Numbered from the stretch's first letter, positions 15,874-25,463 are shown. The stretch is DNA of 64,000 bases from Erwinia sp050410775 (GCF_050410775.1 NZ_CP191229.1), one strand, 5' to 3'. Notes: a model not told the origin generated them from the sequence alone. Numbers and translations: made by a program.

Positions 15874-16428
15874 ACTCGGGATCCTGTATATGACGATCTA
15901 GACAACATAACTGATAAAGTTACAGGTAGTTATCGGCAATTTTCCTTACATCGTTAACTCAGTCTCTTTCCGCTACAAACACTATCAGGGATAGGCTTAA
16001 GGGACACGGTGTAGGTGATGTGAAACAACACACCTCAAATAAACATCTCGAAGGCCATAATCGTGATTATTAGCTACAAACGTTAACGTCCGCTCATAGC
16101 GGACTATGGTCAGCTCACATTTTGAATTTGTGACCGGACTTTTCGACAACCTTACCGGCATTCAGATATGCAGAGCGGCATCGAAGTTTTAGTCACTGGA
16201 TGCAGTTTCCCTATTCAGTACGCCAACACTCCGCGTTCCTTTCCGATCTGTTTGGCGTTAAGTAAGCCTCGGGGCTAAAAACATATAAAACGATACAGAC
16301 AAAACCAGTCTCTCATCTACCTGAAAAACGCCTTAGTAAACGCGATTGGTATACGCTTAGGTATACCAATCAAAGTTGAATTCACAAAAAATGTTTAAAA
16401 ACATATCATTGTAGAAAATATTCAGATT
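15874..16428. other. Right part of the ssrA island, non-coding
   Basis: About 555 bp with many stops in all frames. I find no gene, only the inverted integrase-arm-like motif at 16345-16370 and the relic att core that follows. Confidence 0.5.
16345..16370. repeat. Integrase arm-type inverted repeat, right end
   Basis: ATTGGTATACG, 4 bp, then GGTATACCAAT: an inverted pair of the motif also found at 13034-13086. It sits about 60 bp inside the right junction, where arm sites of an integrated element are expected. Confidence 0.6.
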
Positions 16429-16438
16429 CCGCCAGCTC
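16429..16438 (+). repeat. attR relic of the ssrA island
   Basis: CCGCCAGCTC repeats the ssrA 3'-end core at 12908-12917. It is followed by sequence that looks like the native ssrA downstream flank (ATCCGATGAAGTCCTAAGAG, then a GC-rich terminator), so this marks where the host chromosome resumes. Confidence 0.65.
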
Positions 16439-16472
16439 GATGGCTACCAGAACCATCCGATGAAGTCCTAAG

Positions 16473-16506
16473 AGCCCGCAAGGCGTAAGTTTTGCGGGCT
16501 TTTTTG
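16473..16506 (+). terminator. Displaced native ssrA terminator
   Basis: AGCCCGCAA / TTGCGGGCT followed by T6. The sequence before it matches what I recall of the region downstream of E. coli ssrA, so it was probably the ssrA terminator before the island inserted. Confidence 0.8.
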
Positions 16507-16535
16507 TGCACTTCCGGTGATGAGCTCATTATGGC

Positions 16536-16751
16536 TTAACGCGCTCTACCGGTCAGACGTAACACCAGACCAATAAAAAGCAGCGAAATGCCCGAGGCAT
16601 AAAGCGGGAACCAGCGCGCCCACCAGTTAGTAGAGAATAGCGGCGCGCTGTTGATATGACTGGCGGCATAGCTGCTGTAAAGGTTCAGGGCAAAAGCTAT
16701 CGCTAAGCTAACAAGGCCGATAAAAACCAGTAGATTTGATACTTTATGCAT
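16536..16751 (-). CDS. Small two-helix membrane protein
   Basis: 71 aa with two hydrophobic helices (LLVFIGLVSLAIAFALNLYS near residues 7-26, and WFPLYASGISLLFIGLVLRL near 47-66) and an RLTGRAR cytoplasmic end. An AGGAGAAA-type ribosome site lies just upstream of the ATG at 16751. Not recognised. It sits between the old ssrA terminator and tssJ, outside the T6SS operon proper. Confidence 0.65.
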   Translation of the reverse strand: MHKVSNLLVFIGLVSLAIAFALNLYSSYAASHINSAPLFSTNWWARWFPLYASGISLLFIGLVLRLTGRAR

Positions 16752-16842
16752 TATTTTTCTCCTGCTCAGTGAACATCAGGGATAGATCGAAATATTCAGA
16801 AAAAAGAATAGCATCAACAAAATTATGCCGGTGTTATTTTAA

Positions 16843-17367
16843 CTAACTCTGTGGTTTTTTCAGCTTCAGTGAGAAACCAGCCATCTCAATTACCCGCGCC
16901 TCGTTCGGGTCAAGATCGTCACGCACCAGCACCAGCCGCCAGTCGTTCTTACGCTCATCCGGTGTGCGGTATTGCGCCACAATAGCGACATACTGCGCCT
17001 CTTCATCCATCGGCATGGTGAAGCCAAGCGTCTGCTGCGGACGCACCTGAATTATTTTTTTTGCTACCAGATCATTACTGAGCGTCTGTTCAGCATCACT
17101 TATCAACGTAGTGTAATCAGCCTTATCAAACACCTGACGGTCTTTCAGGGTGAAGACCTGCACCTGCGTGGCAAGCGGCATACTGTCTTCATCCGGATTC
17201 AGTTCGGCGCGGGCCCGGAACACCAGATGGACGGTTTTCACCTTTTTGTAGAATACAGCCTTTGCCACTGATTTCGTGCCATCGGTGACGCTCTGCGTCA
17301 GACCACAGCCGGTTACGAGCATAGTAAGTAATAATGTTATGGAAAGAGGTAAAGTACGTTTCATCAT
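16843..17367 (-). CDS. tssJ: TssJ, type VI secretion outer membrane lipoprotein
   Basis: Anchors the TssJLM membrane complex to the outer membrane by binding the periplasmic end of TssM. About 173 aa. The signal peptide ends LLTMLVTGC with the lipidated Cys near residue 20, followed by the transthyretin-like TssJ fold with LNPDEDSMPLATQVQVFTL, the usual signature. Two consecutive ATG codons are possible starts (17367 and 17364). The first overlaps the tssG stop by one base (TAATG), so the genes are translationally coupled. Last gene of the minus-strand T6SS run. Confidence 0.92.
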   Translation of the reverse strand: MMKRTLPLSITLLLTMLVTGCGLTQSVTDGTKSVAKAVFYKKVKTVHLVFRARAELNPDEDSMPLATQVQVFTLKDRQVFDKADYTTLISDAEQTLSNDLVAKKIIQVRPQQTLGFTMPMDEEAQYVAIVAQYRTPDERKNDWRLVLVRDDLDPNEARVIEMAGFSLKLKKPQS

Positions 17368-18476
17368 TAATCATCGTCCACTTCTGTCACTGTGCGTTTA
17401 ACGGGGTTACGGGTCAGCCCTCCGTACCAGCCGAGTTTCACCGTTAATTTGTCCGGCATTTCCGGGTCAGGCGTATCGACATAATCTTTTTGCTGGCCCG
17501 GCAGAAAGGTATAACCGACATAAGCGATACCTTCACCACCACCTTTCGCGCTCAGGCGCGGAGCCGGGAACAGCCTGCGCGGCAAAGTGAGGGTTATGCG
17601 GGCATCGTAGCGCCAGCCGAGATAAACCCGCAGCAGCGCCAACAGGTCATGGAACAATGGCTGATGCGGAGGCAGCCAGCCGCGGGCATCGTCCCTGTTT
17701 TCGGTATACAGCCGGATTTCTACTGTGCTGTTCACATCAATTGCCCAGCCGCCAAGTATCGAGCAGCCATCAAGGAAACAGTTGTTATTCAGTCGCGGTT
17801 CGGGCACCTCCACCCTGCGCTTATGGTTTGGCACAATAGTGGCCTGTGTATTCCGGGTGACTACCCTGACGACGGCCCTCAGGCCGTCTGCCGTTTTCCC
17901 TGGCTGACGCAGAATATCCGGCAGGGCCAGAAAGCGCGATAGCGGCGTACGGAGGTGGTTCGCAGTACCGGGAATGCCCAGCCCGACCAGACCCAGCAGG
18001 CACTGTGAGATGTTATCCGTGCCCCCTGGTTCAAAGGTGGCCGGGTAGTGATGCTTACGCCAGATGCGATAAAACTGTGTGAGAATGCGGTGGTTAAAGA
18101 TATCGAGAAAATGCTCAACGGCTTCATGCCCTTCACGCTGCTGTGTAATATCGTCGATATAGGCAGTCGGCAGCGGCGAGTCGATGCCATACAGACCGAG
18201 AAAGGTGGTCCTTACTGTGGGTGGCGAATCCGGACTATCGTCCGGGTTCAGCTCAATGCCTTTAAACTCACTGGCCGGAAAGCCCATCCCCGGATGAGGA
18301 CGCAGGCGTACCGGGTCATTGCTGATCTGTGATGTGCTGCCAATGGGGGGTAACTGCGGGCAACGCTGCTCCAGCCACTGCATAAAACGGTAAAAACTGG
18401 TGTAAGGCAGCCGTTTCCCAAACCTGTCATCCAGTTCGGTGAAGCTTAGCTGTGATTCTCTTTCCATCGCAGGCAT
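17367..18476 (-). CDS. tssG: TssG, type VI secretion baseplate protein
   Basis: ImpH/VasB family wedge component, which assembles with TssF, TssE and TssK around the VgrG hub. 369 aa. The N-terminus has YTSFYRFMQWLEQRCPQ and the conserved stretch VRLRPHPGMGFPASE; a mid-domain GLYGIDSPLPTAY motif is typical. AGGA lies 4 bp before the ATG at 18476; a second ATG at 18467 is possible. It overlaps tssF by 31 bp (or 22), as is usual for the tssF-tssG pair. Confidence 0.93.
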   Translation of the reverse strand: MPAMERESQLSFTELDDRFGKRLPYTSFYRFMQWLEQRCPQLPPIGSTSQISNDPVRLRPHPGMGFPASEFKGIELNPDDSPDSPPTVRTTFLGLYGIDSPLPTAYIDDITQQREGHEAVEHFLDIFNHRILTQFYRIWRKHHYPATFEPGGTDNISQCLLGLVGLGIPGTANHLRTPLSRFLALPDILRQPGKTADGLRAVVRVVTRNTQATIVPNHKRRVEVPEPRLNNNCFLDGCSILGGWAIDVNSTVEIRLYTENRDDARGWLPPHQPLFHDLLALLRVYLGWRYDARITLTLPRRLFPAPRLSAKGGGEGIAYVGYTFLPGQQKDYVDTPDPEMPDKLTVKLGWYGGLTRNPVKRTVTEVDDD

Positions 18477-20206
18477 TTTCCTGAAGGCTGAAGTATCAGC
18501 GTAAGACGGTTATACAGGTGTTCATCGGCAAACTGTGCCAGAAAGCGGTTAATCAATGAGCCAAACAGCCAGACATCCCCTTCTCCGGCAAAGTGGTCAG
18601 TATTCAGTGTCACTTCGATATCCACGCCCCGTTTCAGGTAACGCTGCCATTTCTGCAGCCGCCAGTGTTTTACACAGGTGATGCCGTCAAGCCTGCGCTG
18701 GTTCACCTCATCATTCGACCAGCAGTGCAGCTTGAGGGTGTTACGCAGCACTTCAGCGTCATCCATTACCCACAGAAAGCTGCTACCGGTCTGGCTAAGT
18801 AGCTGCCAGTGAAAGCGGTCCCGCTGTGGCGGGTAACAGACCATTGTTGGCGAGCTGAGATTCTGTACCCGGACGGATGCCTGGGTAGTGCTGTCGAGCG
18901 TATCGAGCAGGACGTTTTGCAGGATTTTACGCGGCAGCATCCCGTTGGTGCCGGTCAGACTTAACGCCAGCGGTTCTTCGGCATGATGACGCTCCAGTTC
19001 AAACATATCGCCACCCAGTGTCAGGGTAGTTTCCGTGCGCCCTGACGGGCCCCGTTTAATTCGGGTGTGGTAGTAACGCGCCGGACGCTTATCCCGCAAC
19101 ATACCGCCACAGTGCTGAAAATGGCGGAACGGCGTGTAAACCGGCGCATTTTCCGCAAAGGAAGATGCCACCTGCTCTACGGCAAAGATTTCGGTATGCG
19201 GGTCATCGTCCCGCAGCGGACGTAACGGATAATCAGCCTGATGCCCGTTTATCATCAGCGGGCGGGCATCCAGGCGGAACAGATTCACCACCGGCACACA
19301 GTGCAGACGCAGATTCGCTTCATCGAAAGAAAAATCAGACGGCCAGAATTCGCGGAATACGATATCCAGCTCAAACCATTCCGGCATTTCCGGCCAGTCG
19401 ATGGTCTCCAGTCCTGAGAGCTCCAAGAACATAAACTTTTCACGAAAGGTAAAATACTCCAGCAGATGCATATGCCCCGCATGGCCGACGCTTTCAACGC
19501 CGCAGCTCTCCACCGGCCAGACACCGGCTGATTCATCAAAGCCGCTGGCGCGAAAGCGCCCCTTAAAGGGCTGACGGTCAGGATTTCCCGGCAGACGAAT
19601 ATAAAAGCCCGCCACGCGACGGGTCAGATAGAGATGCAAAAGGGAAGTCAGGGGCGTATCACCATGAAGGTAAAACGGCAGATTCCGTAAATCTATCTGT
19701 TGCCAGTCGGCATTGCGACCGCACTGAAAGCGCATGCGCAGCATATGCCGGCCATCATGCTCGGTTACCATTCCGGCGGTGCGTAACGCCAGCGGATTGA
19801 GCATCAGGTCGCGGGTAGTACGGTAACGACAGCGAACAGCCTTATCGCCTACTGGTTGCGAAACCACTTCGCTGTGGGCTGTCACCCTGTCGCTGATTTT
19901 CAGGTCATCGGCATCCGGGGCAATTTCCACCACGCAGGCTGAAGGTAATGGTCGCAGGGCGTGCGGCCACAGCAGACTGATAACGCCTTCGGTCAGTTCC
20001 GGGTAGTCATCGTCGAGTTTTTCACGCAGCCGTCCGGACAAGAAGGCAAAACCCTGAAACAGTTGTTCTACTGCGCTATCGACAGCGCCTGGCGTGGACA
20101 GCCCCATCTGTGCCGCCTGCTCAGGATGCAGAAGGGCAAACTCCCGAGCAGCATCCCGCAGGTAGCGCATCTCGGCGTCGAAGTAGCGGAGGGTCAAATC
20201 TTCCAT
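18446..20206 (-). CDS. tssF: TssF, type VI secretion baseplate protein
   Basis: ImpG/VasA family wedge protein, 586 aa, the usual size. The start MEDLTLRYFDAEMRYLRDAA, then LLHPEQAAQMGL, and DDDYPELTEGVISLLWPHALRP soon after, are hallmark family segments. It overlaps the downstream tssG and, by 13 bp, the upstream unknown membrane-protein gene. All residues typical of a full-length protein are present and I see no frameshift. Confidence 0.94.
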   Translation of the reverse strand: MEDLTLRYFDAEMRYLRDAAREFALLHPEQAAQMGLSTPGAVDSAVEQLFQGFAFLSGRLREKLDDDYPELTEGVISLLWPHALRPLPSACVVEIAPDADDLKISDRVTAHSEVVSQPVGDKAVRCRYRTTRDLMLNPLALRTAGMVTEHDGRHMLRMRFQCGRNADWQQIDLRNLPFYLHGDTPLTSLLHLYLTRRVAGFYIRLPGNPDRQPFKGRFRASGFDESAGVWPVESCGVESVGHAGHMHLLEYFTFREKFMFLELSGLETIDWPEMPEWFELDIVFREFWPSDFSFDEANLRLHCVPVVNLFRLDARPLMINGHQADYPLRPLRDDDPHTEIFAVEQVASSFAENAPVYTPFRHFQHCGGMLRDKRPARYYHTRIKRGPSGRTETTLTLGGDMFELERHHAEEPLALSLTGTNGMLPRKILQNVLLDTLDSTTQASVRVQNLSSPTMVCYPPQRDRFHWQLLSQTGSSFLWVMDDAEVLRNTLKLHCWSNDEVNQRRLDGITCVKHWRLQKWQRYLKRGVDIEVTLNTDHFAGEGDVWLFGSLINRFLAQFADEHLYNRLTLILQPSGKCLRWKENHS

Positions 20207-20985
20207 ATTTTACCCAGCCAGCGTTTAATCATTGCCGCAGGCTCAACAGGCGGAAACCTTATCTCTGGTACTGGTTCCGAAGGCCTGACTTCCTGCCGTG
20301 GTGCTGCAGATGCTGCTTTCTCTTCATTTAGCTTTCGTTTGAGCCAGGGCGAAAACTTATCGTGAAATCGTTTAGCACCGTACAACCGACCTGCTTCGAC
20401 CATAAAACCAATAAATAAAATAAACCATGATACAAATGTGATAAACGTCATAAAGAACAAACCAGCATATTGAGTATCACTGCCTTTGGTAGCCTGGAAA
20501 AGAAACATTAATGACATACTAAGAAGTGTGACTGTCTCTATCAGCATTACAATCCAGACTTCAGCAAGACGATGAATGTATTTTTTTCTGCTCCAGCTAA
20601 ATGTGTACTTTCCGTCATTCATTTGTTGTGGGCTTTTTAAATAGGCATTTAAATCAATATTACTATCCTGAATACCAGTCTCCCTCGCAAAACGAAGAAC
20701 ATAATCACTCCACGCCCAGGGTATAAATATCCCTATTCCTTGTATTAAAGTGTTTTTGATGTTATCTGATTGTGGATTGGGATGAGTGCTGCCGAGCGCA
20801 CCAATTTCACGAAATACTCTGCTCTTCGCTTCATTGCTTGCTGTTGCAAACTGTCGCTCTCTTCGATATTTAGCTTTGGCGTATAGCCAGGTAATAAACG
20901 ACGCTAACAAACCACCAAATGCAATTAATAGAGTATCACCAATCGATTCTCTGATGATTTTGACCCATTGAAGAAATTCAATCAT
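20194..20985 (-). CDS. Unknown T6SS-associated membrane protein
   Basis: 263 aa, not recognised. Hydrophobic helices near residues 15-36 (GDTLLIAFGGLLASFITWLY), 145-167 and 174-198 (TFITFVSWFILFIGFMVEAG). A C-terminal basic and proline-rich tail follows. It overlaps tssM by 8 bp on one side and tssF by 13 bp on the other, so it is firmly embedded in the operon, in a place where many clusters carry tssA. It is not TssA-like. An accessory membrane factor or immunity protein is possible. Confidence 0.6.
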   Translation of the reverse strand: MIEFLQWVKIIRESIGDTLLIAFGGLLASFITWLYAKAKYRRERQFATASNEAKSRVFREIGALGSTHPNPQSDNIKNTLIQGIGIFIPWAWSDYVLRFARETGIQDSNIDLNAYLKSPQQMNDGKYTFSWSRKKYIHRLAEVWIVMLIETVTLLSMSLMFLFQATKGSDTQYAGLFFMTFITFVSWFILFIGFMVEAGRLYGAKRFHDKFSPWLKRKLNEEKAASAAPRQEVRPSEPVPEIRFPPVEPAAMIKRWLGKIWKI

Positions 20986-23900
20986 TAGCGCTTACCCCCA
21001 TCAAATCCGTGAGGCTATTATCACCATCCACAAACACCTGCTGCGGCAGCCGGAACCCTTTAAGCGCCAGCAGTGCCAGCGGGCCGTTACCGGATTCGGT
21101 GCGTATCATGTAATTGAGGCTGTAGCCATCTTTGGTTTTCCAGGTGAGTTTATAGGTGCTGCCGTCCACAGCGGTGACCTGCGCACGGTCAAGCAAACGT
21201 ATCCATCCCCAGCTTCCCGGATAATCGGCATAGATGCGCTCGCCAGTGGTGATAGTCACCCAGGCCAGCAGGGTGCGCGGCTTCCACTGGCTGCCCGGCC
21301 AGCGAAAGCTCTGCCACTGCTCCTGCTGGTTGTGATAGTCCAGCTTTTGCTGGTCCAGCAGCAGATTCGTCTGCATCACATCCCGGCCCGGCTTGCCCAT
21401 CAGCGCAAACTGAATACCGGCATCGCCGCCGGTAAAGGCCACATCCGTCAGGCTGCTCAGCTTGTTCAGTGCCGCCAGAAATGCCGGATTAAAATGCAGC
21501 CCCTGCGCAGCAATCGCATCCGGCACCCAGCGACGGCCTTCCTTACGCAGCACGCCGTTAAGGTTCTCTTTCATGAACTGCGTGATACGCCCGGTATCAT
21601 TACGCAGATACTGTGCCAGCAGCGGGAGTGAGGCATCGCTCTGTTTCTGAGGGGAAAACGGCCAGCGATCGTTAAAGTCGTGCTCCCAGTCCTGAACTAT
21701 ACTGCCCTGCCACTGGCTGTTGATGCTGGCGGCAGTCGGAGAAAGCACCTGTTGCCAGGCCTGTACCATCGGCTGAACAAACACCGCCTGCCCGAAACCG
21801 CTCCACTCCTGACCGAGGCTGGCGGCTACCAGGCTGCCGTAATCGCGGGTGTCAGTGATATCCACCGACTTCCCCTGAAACACCGTCTGCGCCAGGGCCT
21901 GCATCATCGCCTGCGGGTCGGCAGCACCGGTGACCTGTTGCAGCTTGAGACGTACACGGGTGACGCGGGTCAGGAACGTCTGCAGACTAAGGCTGCTGCC
22001 CCCACCGGTTTTATCCAGCAGGCTCAGTACCGGGCCAAAGGTTGCATCCATCGGGCCATGTGGACCGTCTCCCCGAGCGGGGATTTTCTGCTGGTCGCTG
22101 TTCATCAGATTTTTAGCCGATTTCACCAGCGAGTCGGTCAGCGCTTCCTGCTCCTGCCCTGTCCGGCCCTGCCGGTTCAGGGTGTTCATCAGCGCCACCA
22201 GCGGTGACTGGCGGATATCTGCCAGCAGGGTTAGTTGGTCAATGGCGTCCGACAGCGTTTCTGCCTGCTGCCAGCGAATGCTGTTAAGAAAATCCTGCCA
22301 GGCTCCGGCATAGTCCGTGAAGTAGCGTTCGGTGAGACGGGCCTTCAGCGTCTGCGGGGAGTAGTCTTCCCCGACAGACTGCTTACTGTCACTCAGCACC
22401 CAGTCAATTTCCTCCCGGCGTTCATTCACCACTTTATCAATGGCAGGCTGTACCGCACCTTCCCAGGCCTGACGGGTAAACATTCCCGACACCACTTCGT
22501 CGGTGATAAAGAGCCGTCCGGCATCGGTATCGCCGGTCATATCGCGCAGGCTGAGGTCCGCATAGTTGTGGGATACCTGCGCCAGCACCTTCTGATATTG
22601 TGCCGCTTCGCCGTTACGCATGCCGATAGTGCGCAGTAACGCGCTGCGGGCGGCGGACACCAGCGACATATCCGGCTTCAGTTGCCACTCTGGATGGTCC
22701 GGCAGATGCTGTGCCAGGAAGGTCAGCTGCTTCGCCCCCTCAAACTGCCACAGTCCCGGGCTGACACCCTCCCGTCCCGACCAGATACTCATCACCGTCT
22801 GCGCAAAAAACGGCGCATCCATTTTCTGCGGGTGACTCAGCATCAGGTATGCCTTCAGCCAGTTATACGCCGCTTTACTTTTCTCTGTCCGCTGCGGATC
22901 ATTGACCGGCAACGTGCTCCAGTCATTCAGTGCCTGAGCCAGCTGCTGCGCCGAACCATCACGCAGCCAGGGCAAGACAGTACGGGCATACTCAGGCCAC
23001 AGGGCATTCAGCAGGGCATCGTTCTGGCTCAGCCCGAGTCGGCTGTACCATGGCACACCGTGCTGCTGTCGGTAATTCAGCCGGTCAATGCTGCTCTGTA
23101 GCTGACTGACGGCAACCATGCGATTCTCCAGCGACAGCGACGGATCAGTAGCCGCCCGCACCGTTTCCCGCGACTGGTTGACAGCCTGATGGTTCACCCA
23201 CCAGGAAAACAGCAGCCCGCCACAAAACATCAGCAGGACAGTCATAACAGCCCGGTAAGCAATCCGCTCCCAGGCAAATCCGGCACGCTGAATTTTCAGC
23301 GACGGCAGGTCATCAAGAATGCCCTGCCAGCTGTTGTCGGGTAGCCAGCGTTGCTTATCGGCTTCTTTCGCCACCACGGCAGGACTGAACATCACCCCGC
23401 GTAGCGGCACGGCATACGGGCCGGTAAGTAAGGGCTGGCTCAGGTGGTGAAACTGTGCGGCAGCGCCGTCGCGCAGCTGTGCTCCGAGCTGCAGCAGAAA
23501 GGCAAAACGAGAATCGGTGATACCCTGATGAACACCCGGCACGGCCAGGCGAGAAGGTAAATCCTCAAGAGAGGCGATCAGCTCTTCGGGTGTACCGTTT
23601 TGGGATAATAATATGCCCACCGACTGCGTCTCACGGCCCTCCTGCGGCCAGGCGTATTTCTGCACTTCCCACAAATATAACGGCACGCGCCAGCCAAGCT
23701 TTTTATAGCGTTCAGTCAGCTGACGGGCAAGGGTGTCCGCAGGCATGGCCTGACGTAGCCCGGCATCATAAGCCAGAACAATGGCGCTCACCGGGCAGCG
23801 TTTAAGCTTACGCAACGCCGTCAGGCGGGCACTTTCAGCGCCTGATGTGAGATTACCGCCCCAGACGGCGACGGTGCCGTTGGCTTCCAGCCAGTCGCAG

Positions 23901-24286
23901 TCCGGCAGACCTGGCACTACTTTTTGCACCATCCGGTGATGGCCGGTAACGACCACAAATCGCACCTTACGTTTCCATTTCTGTCCGTAGCGGTGTTTAA
24001 GATAATCCCGGATGTCCTGAATAAAAGCGGGTTCGGTCTCCGCAGCATTTTTCTTTTTTTGTTTATCTGCTGCAAAACCGGGTAACGCCGGGGCTTTCTG
24101 ACGATATTGGCGAACGGCAGCCATCAGCCCTGTTATCACCGCTGTCATTACCAGCCAGGATAAAAAACATTGCTGGGGTGTGAGTTGCCAGCGTGAACCC
24201 AGGAACCACAGCAGCAGGGCTGCCAGTAAGCTTGCCAGCAGGGTAAAAAGGGTAAAGCCGGAAATACGGCGAAAGCTGCTAATCAT
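20978..24286 (-). CDS. tssM: TssM, type VI secretion inner membrane protein (IcmF family)
   Basis: Central scaffold of the TssJLM complex, spanning from cytoplasm to periplasm. 1102 aa from MISSFRRISGFTLFTLLASL. Two N-terminal helices (about residues 10-55), a cytoplasmic domain, a third helix near 340-360 (MTVLLMFCGGLLFSWWV), then a long periplasmic IcmF-related/DUF1215 domain and a C-terminal domain ending in FVDGDNSLTDL. Where other TssM proteins have Walker A, this one reads VVVTGHHRMVQKVV, with no GK[ST]. ATG 24286 overlaps the upstream gene stop by 8 bp and is preferred to the open frame up to 24310. Confidence 0.95.
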   Translation of the reverse strand: MISSFRRISGFTLFTLLASLLAALLLWFLGSRWQLTPQQCFLSWLVMTAVITGLMAAVRQYRQKAPALPGFAADKQKKKNAAETEPAFIQDIRDYLKHRYGQKWKRKVRFVVVTGHHRMVQKVVPGLPDCDWLEANGTVAVWGGNLTSGAESARLTALRKLKRCPVSAIVLAYDAGLRQAMPADTLARQLTERYKKLGWRVPLYLWEVQKYAWPQEGRETQSVGILLSQNGTPEELIASLEDLPSRLAVPGVHQGITDSRFAFLLQLGAQLRDGAAAQFHHLSQPLLTGPYAVPLRGVMFSPAVVAKEADKQRWLPDNSWQGILDDLPSLKIQRAGFAWERIAYRAVMTVLLMFCGGLLFSWWVNHQAVNQSRETVRAATDPSLSLENRMVAVSQLQSSIDRLNYRQQHGVPWYSRLGLSQNDALLNALWPEYARTVLPWLRDGSAQQLAQALNDWSTLPVNDPQRTEKSKAAYNWLKAYLMLSHPQKMDAPFFAQTVMSIWSGREGVSPGLWQFEGAKQLTFLAQHLPDHPEWQLKPDMSLVSAARSALLRTIGMRNGEAAQYQKVLAQVSHNYADLSLRDMTGDTDAGRLFITDEVVSGMFTRQAWEGAVQPAIDKVVNERREEIDWVLSDSKQSVGEDYSPQTLKARLTERYFTDYAGAWQDFLNSIRWQQAETLSDAIDQLTLLADIRQSPLVALMNTLNRQGRTGQEQEALTDSLVKSAKNLMNSDQQKIPARGDGPHGPMDATFGPVLSLLDKTGGGSSLSLQTFLTRVTRVRLKLQQVTGAADPQAMMQALAQTVFQGKSVDITDTRDYGSLVAASLGQEWSGFGQAVFVQPMVQAWQQVLSPTAASINSQWQGSIVQDWEHDFNDRWPFSPQKQSDASLPLLAQYLRNDTGRITQFMKENLNGVLRKEGRRWVPDAIAAQGLHFNPAFLAALNKLSSLTDVAFTGGDAGIQFALMGKPGRDVMQTNLLLDQQKLDYHNQQEQWQSFRWPGSQWKPRTLLAWVTITTGERIYADYPGSWGWIRLLDRAQVTAVDGSTYKLTWKTKDGYSLNYMIRTESGNGPLALLALKGFRLPQQVFVDGDNSLTDLMGVSAND

Positions 24287-25457
24287 TAACAAATGCTCCT
24301 GCACTAACACTGTTTAAGATCCATGAAGCAGAGGGCGAGTCGGAGGAAAAAAAGCCACACTGTACTCCGTCGCTGTACTCTGCCATCGCCATCATCAGAG
24401 TGACCGCAAACCAGTCGGCGCAGGGACCGGCATGTCCCAGCCAGTGGGGAAGGCAATACCGATTGGGGAGCGAGGCAGGAGCGTCTGCTTGATCGCGTTC
24501 AGGCTGACAAGGGGCGTCATTTTTCAGGCGCTGGCTATGTGCAATAACCAGTCGATCAGCCAGCTGGGCACTTTTATGATCCGTCCATAGCCCACTCATT
24601 CGGGTCGTCAGTCGCTGATAGTGCAGAAACTGTAAAAAGGCGGCGGATTCATCGCCCGGTGCTACTGACAAAGGACGATGTAACGAGCAGCGTACCGGGA
24701 TATCATCCTCCCCAGCCTGAGGGATCACTAACAGCGCTACTACGCCTTCAGTGTGTTCGCCGGTACCTGTCCAGTGCTTCACAATGACCAGTCGCGCCCG
24801 GTCGTTCACTGGCTCGTCAAGCCAGTGATGCAGCGTGATGTCATATGTTGACACGCTGGCTGCAGGCGCTGTCAGTCTGGTTGACAATAAACCGCACTGC
24901 TGCCAGCTGGCTACAAACTGCCGCCACTGTGCATCCCCGGCGTCTTCCGGCAAGAGCACCTCCAGCGGCCAGCGATGGATGACAGCCTTAAGTTCTGGCA
25001 GTAGCGCCATAATCACCTCTTCGGCCAGCCAGCCATAGCCAGGAAAAGGAGGTAACGTCAGCGGAATATCACTGTTAACGGGATCGCTGGCCTGTTCCGG
25101 GGTTAGTACTTGGGGGGAGAATATCGTATGCCAGCCCGAGACCTGCACAGACTGCTGCGCCCAGCGCTGCCATTCATGCTCCTGAAGACGGTTATACTCT
25201 TCCAGACCCTGAGCGTGCTCGCTGTCAACACCGGAGCTAAATAGCAGCCAGCCTGCCAGCAGGGCAAACAGTGCGATGCACCCCGCAAGACCCGTCAGCG
25301 TCCACAGTAATACCCGGCTGTCATCCAGCCAAAGCCAGAGACCAGCCCCAGCCAATGCCATCAGAAAGCAGCATAATGAACATATTCTCCACCACAGCGC
25401 CCAGCGTGGCGGTGATGGTGCCTTAACCGGATAAGGTTGTGGTATATCCCAGGACAT
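24279..25457 (-). CDS. Unknown T6SS-associated protein with two N-terminal helices
   Basis: 392 aa, not recognised. Two membrane helices near residues 26-46 and 52-74, followed by a soluble domain of over 300 residues containing PPFPGYGWLAEEVIMALLPE and WPLEVLLPEDAGDAQWRQF. It lies directly upstream of tssM with an 8 bp overlap and downstream of the PAAR gene by 6 bp, so it belongs to the operon. The tight coupling to tssM suggests an accessory part of the membrane complex, but this is inference. Confidence 0.6.
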   Translation of the reverse strand: MSWDIPQPYPVKAPSPPRWALWWRICSLCCFLMALAGAGLWLWLDDSRVLLWTLTGLAGCIALFALLAGWLLFSSGVDSEHAQGLEEYNRLQEHEWQRWAQQSVQVSGWHTIFSPQVLTPEQASDPVNSDIPLTLPPFPGYGWLAEEVIMALLPELKAVIHRWPLEVLLPEDAGDAQWRQFVASWQQCGLLSTRLTAPAASVSTYDITLHHWLDEPVNDRARLVIVKHWTGTGEHTEGVVALLVIPQAGEDDIPVRCSLHRPLSVAPGDESAAFLQFLHYQRLTTRMSGLWTDHKSAQLADRLVIAHSQRLKNDAPCQPERDQADAPASLPNRYCLPHWLGHAGPCADWFAVTLMMAMAEYSDGVQCGFFSSDSPSASWILNSVSAGAFVND

Positions 25458-25463
25458 TGGCAG

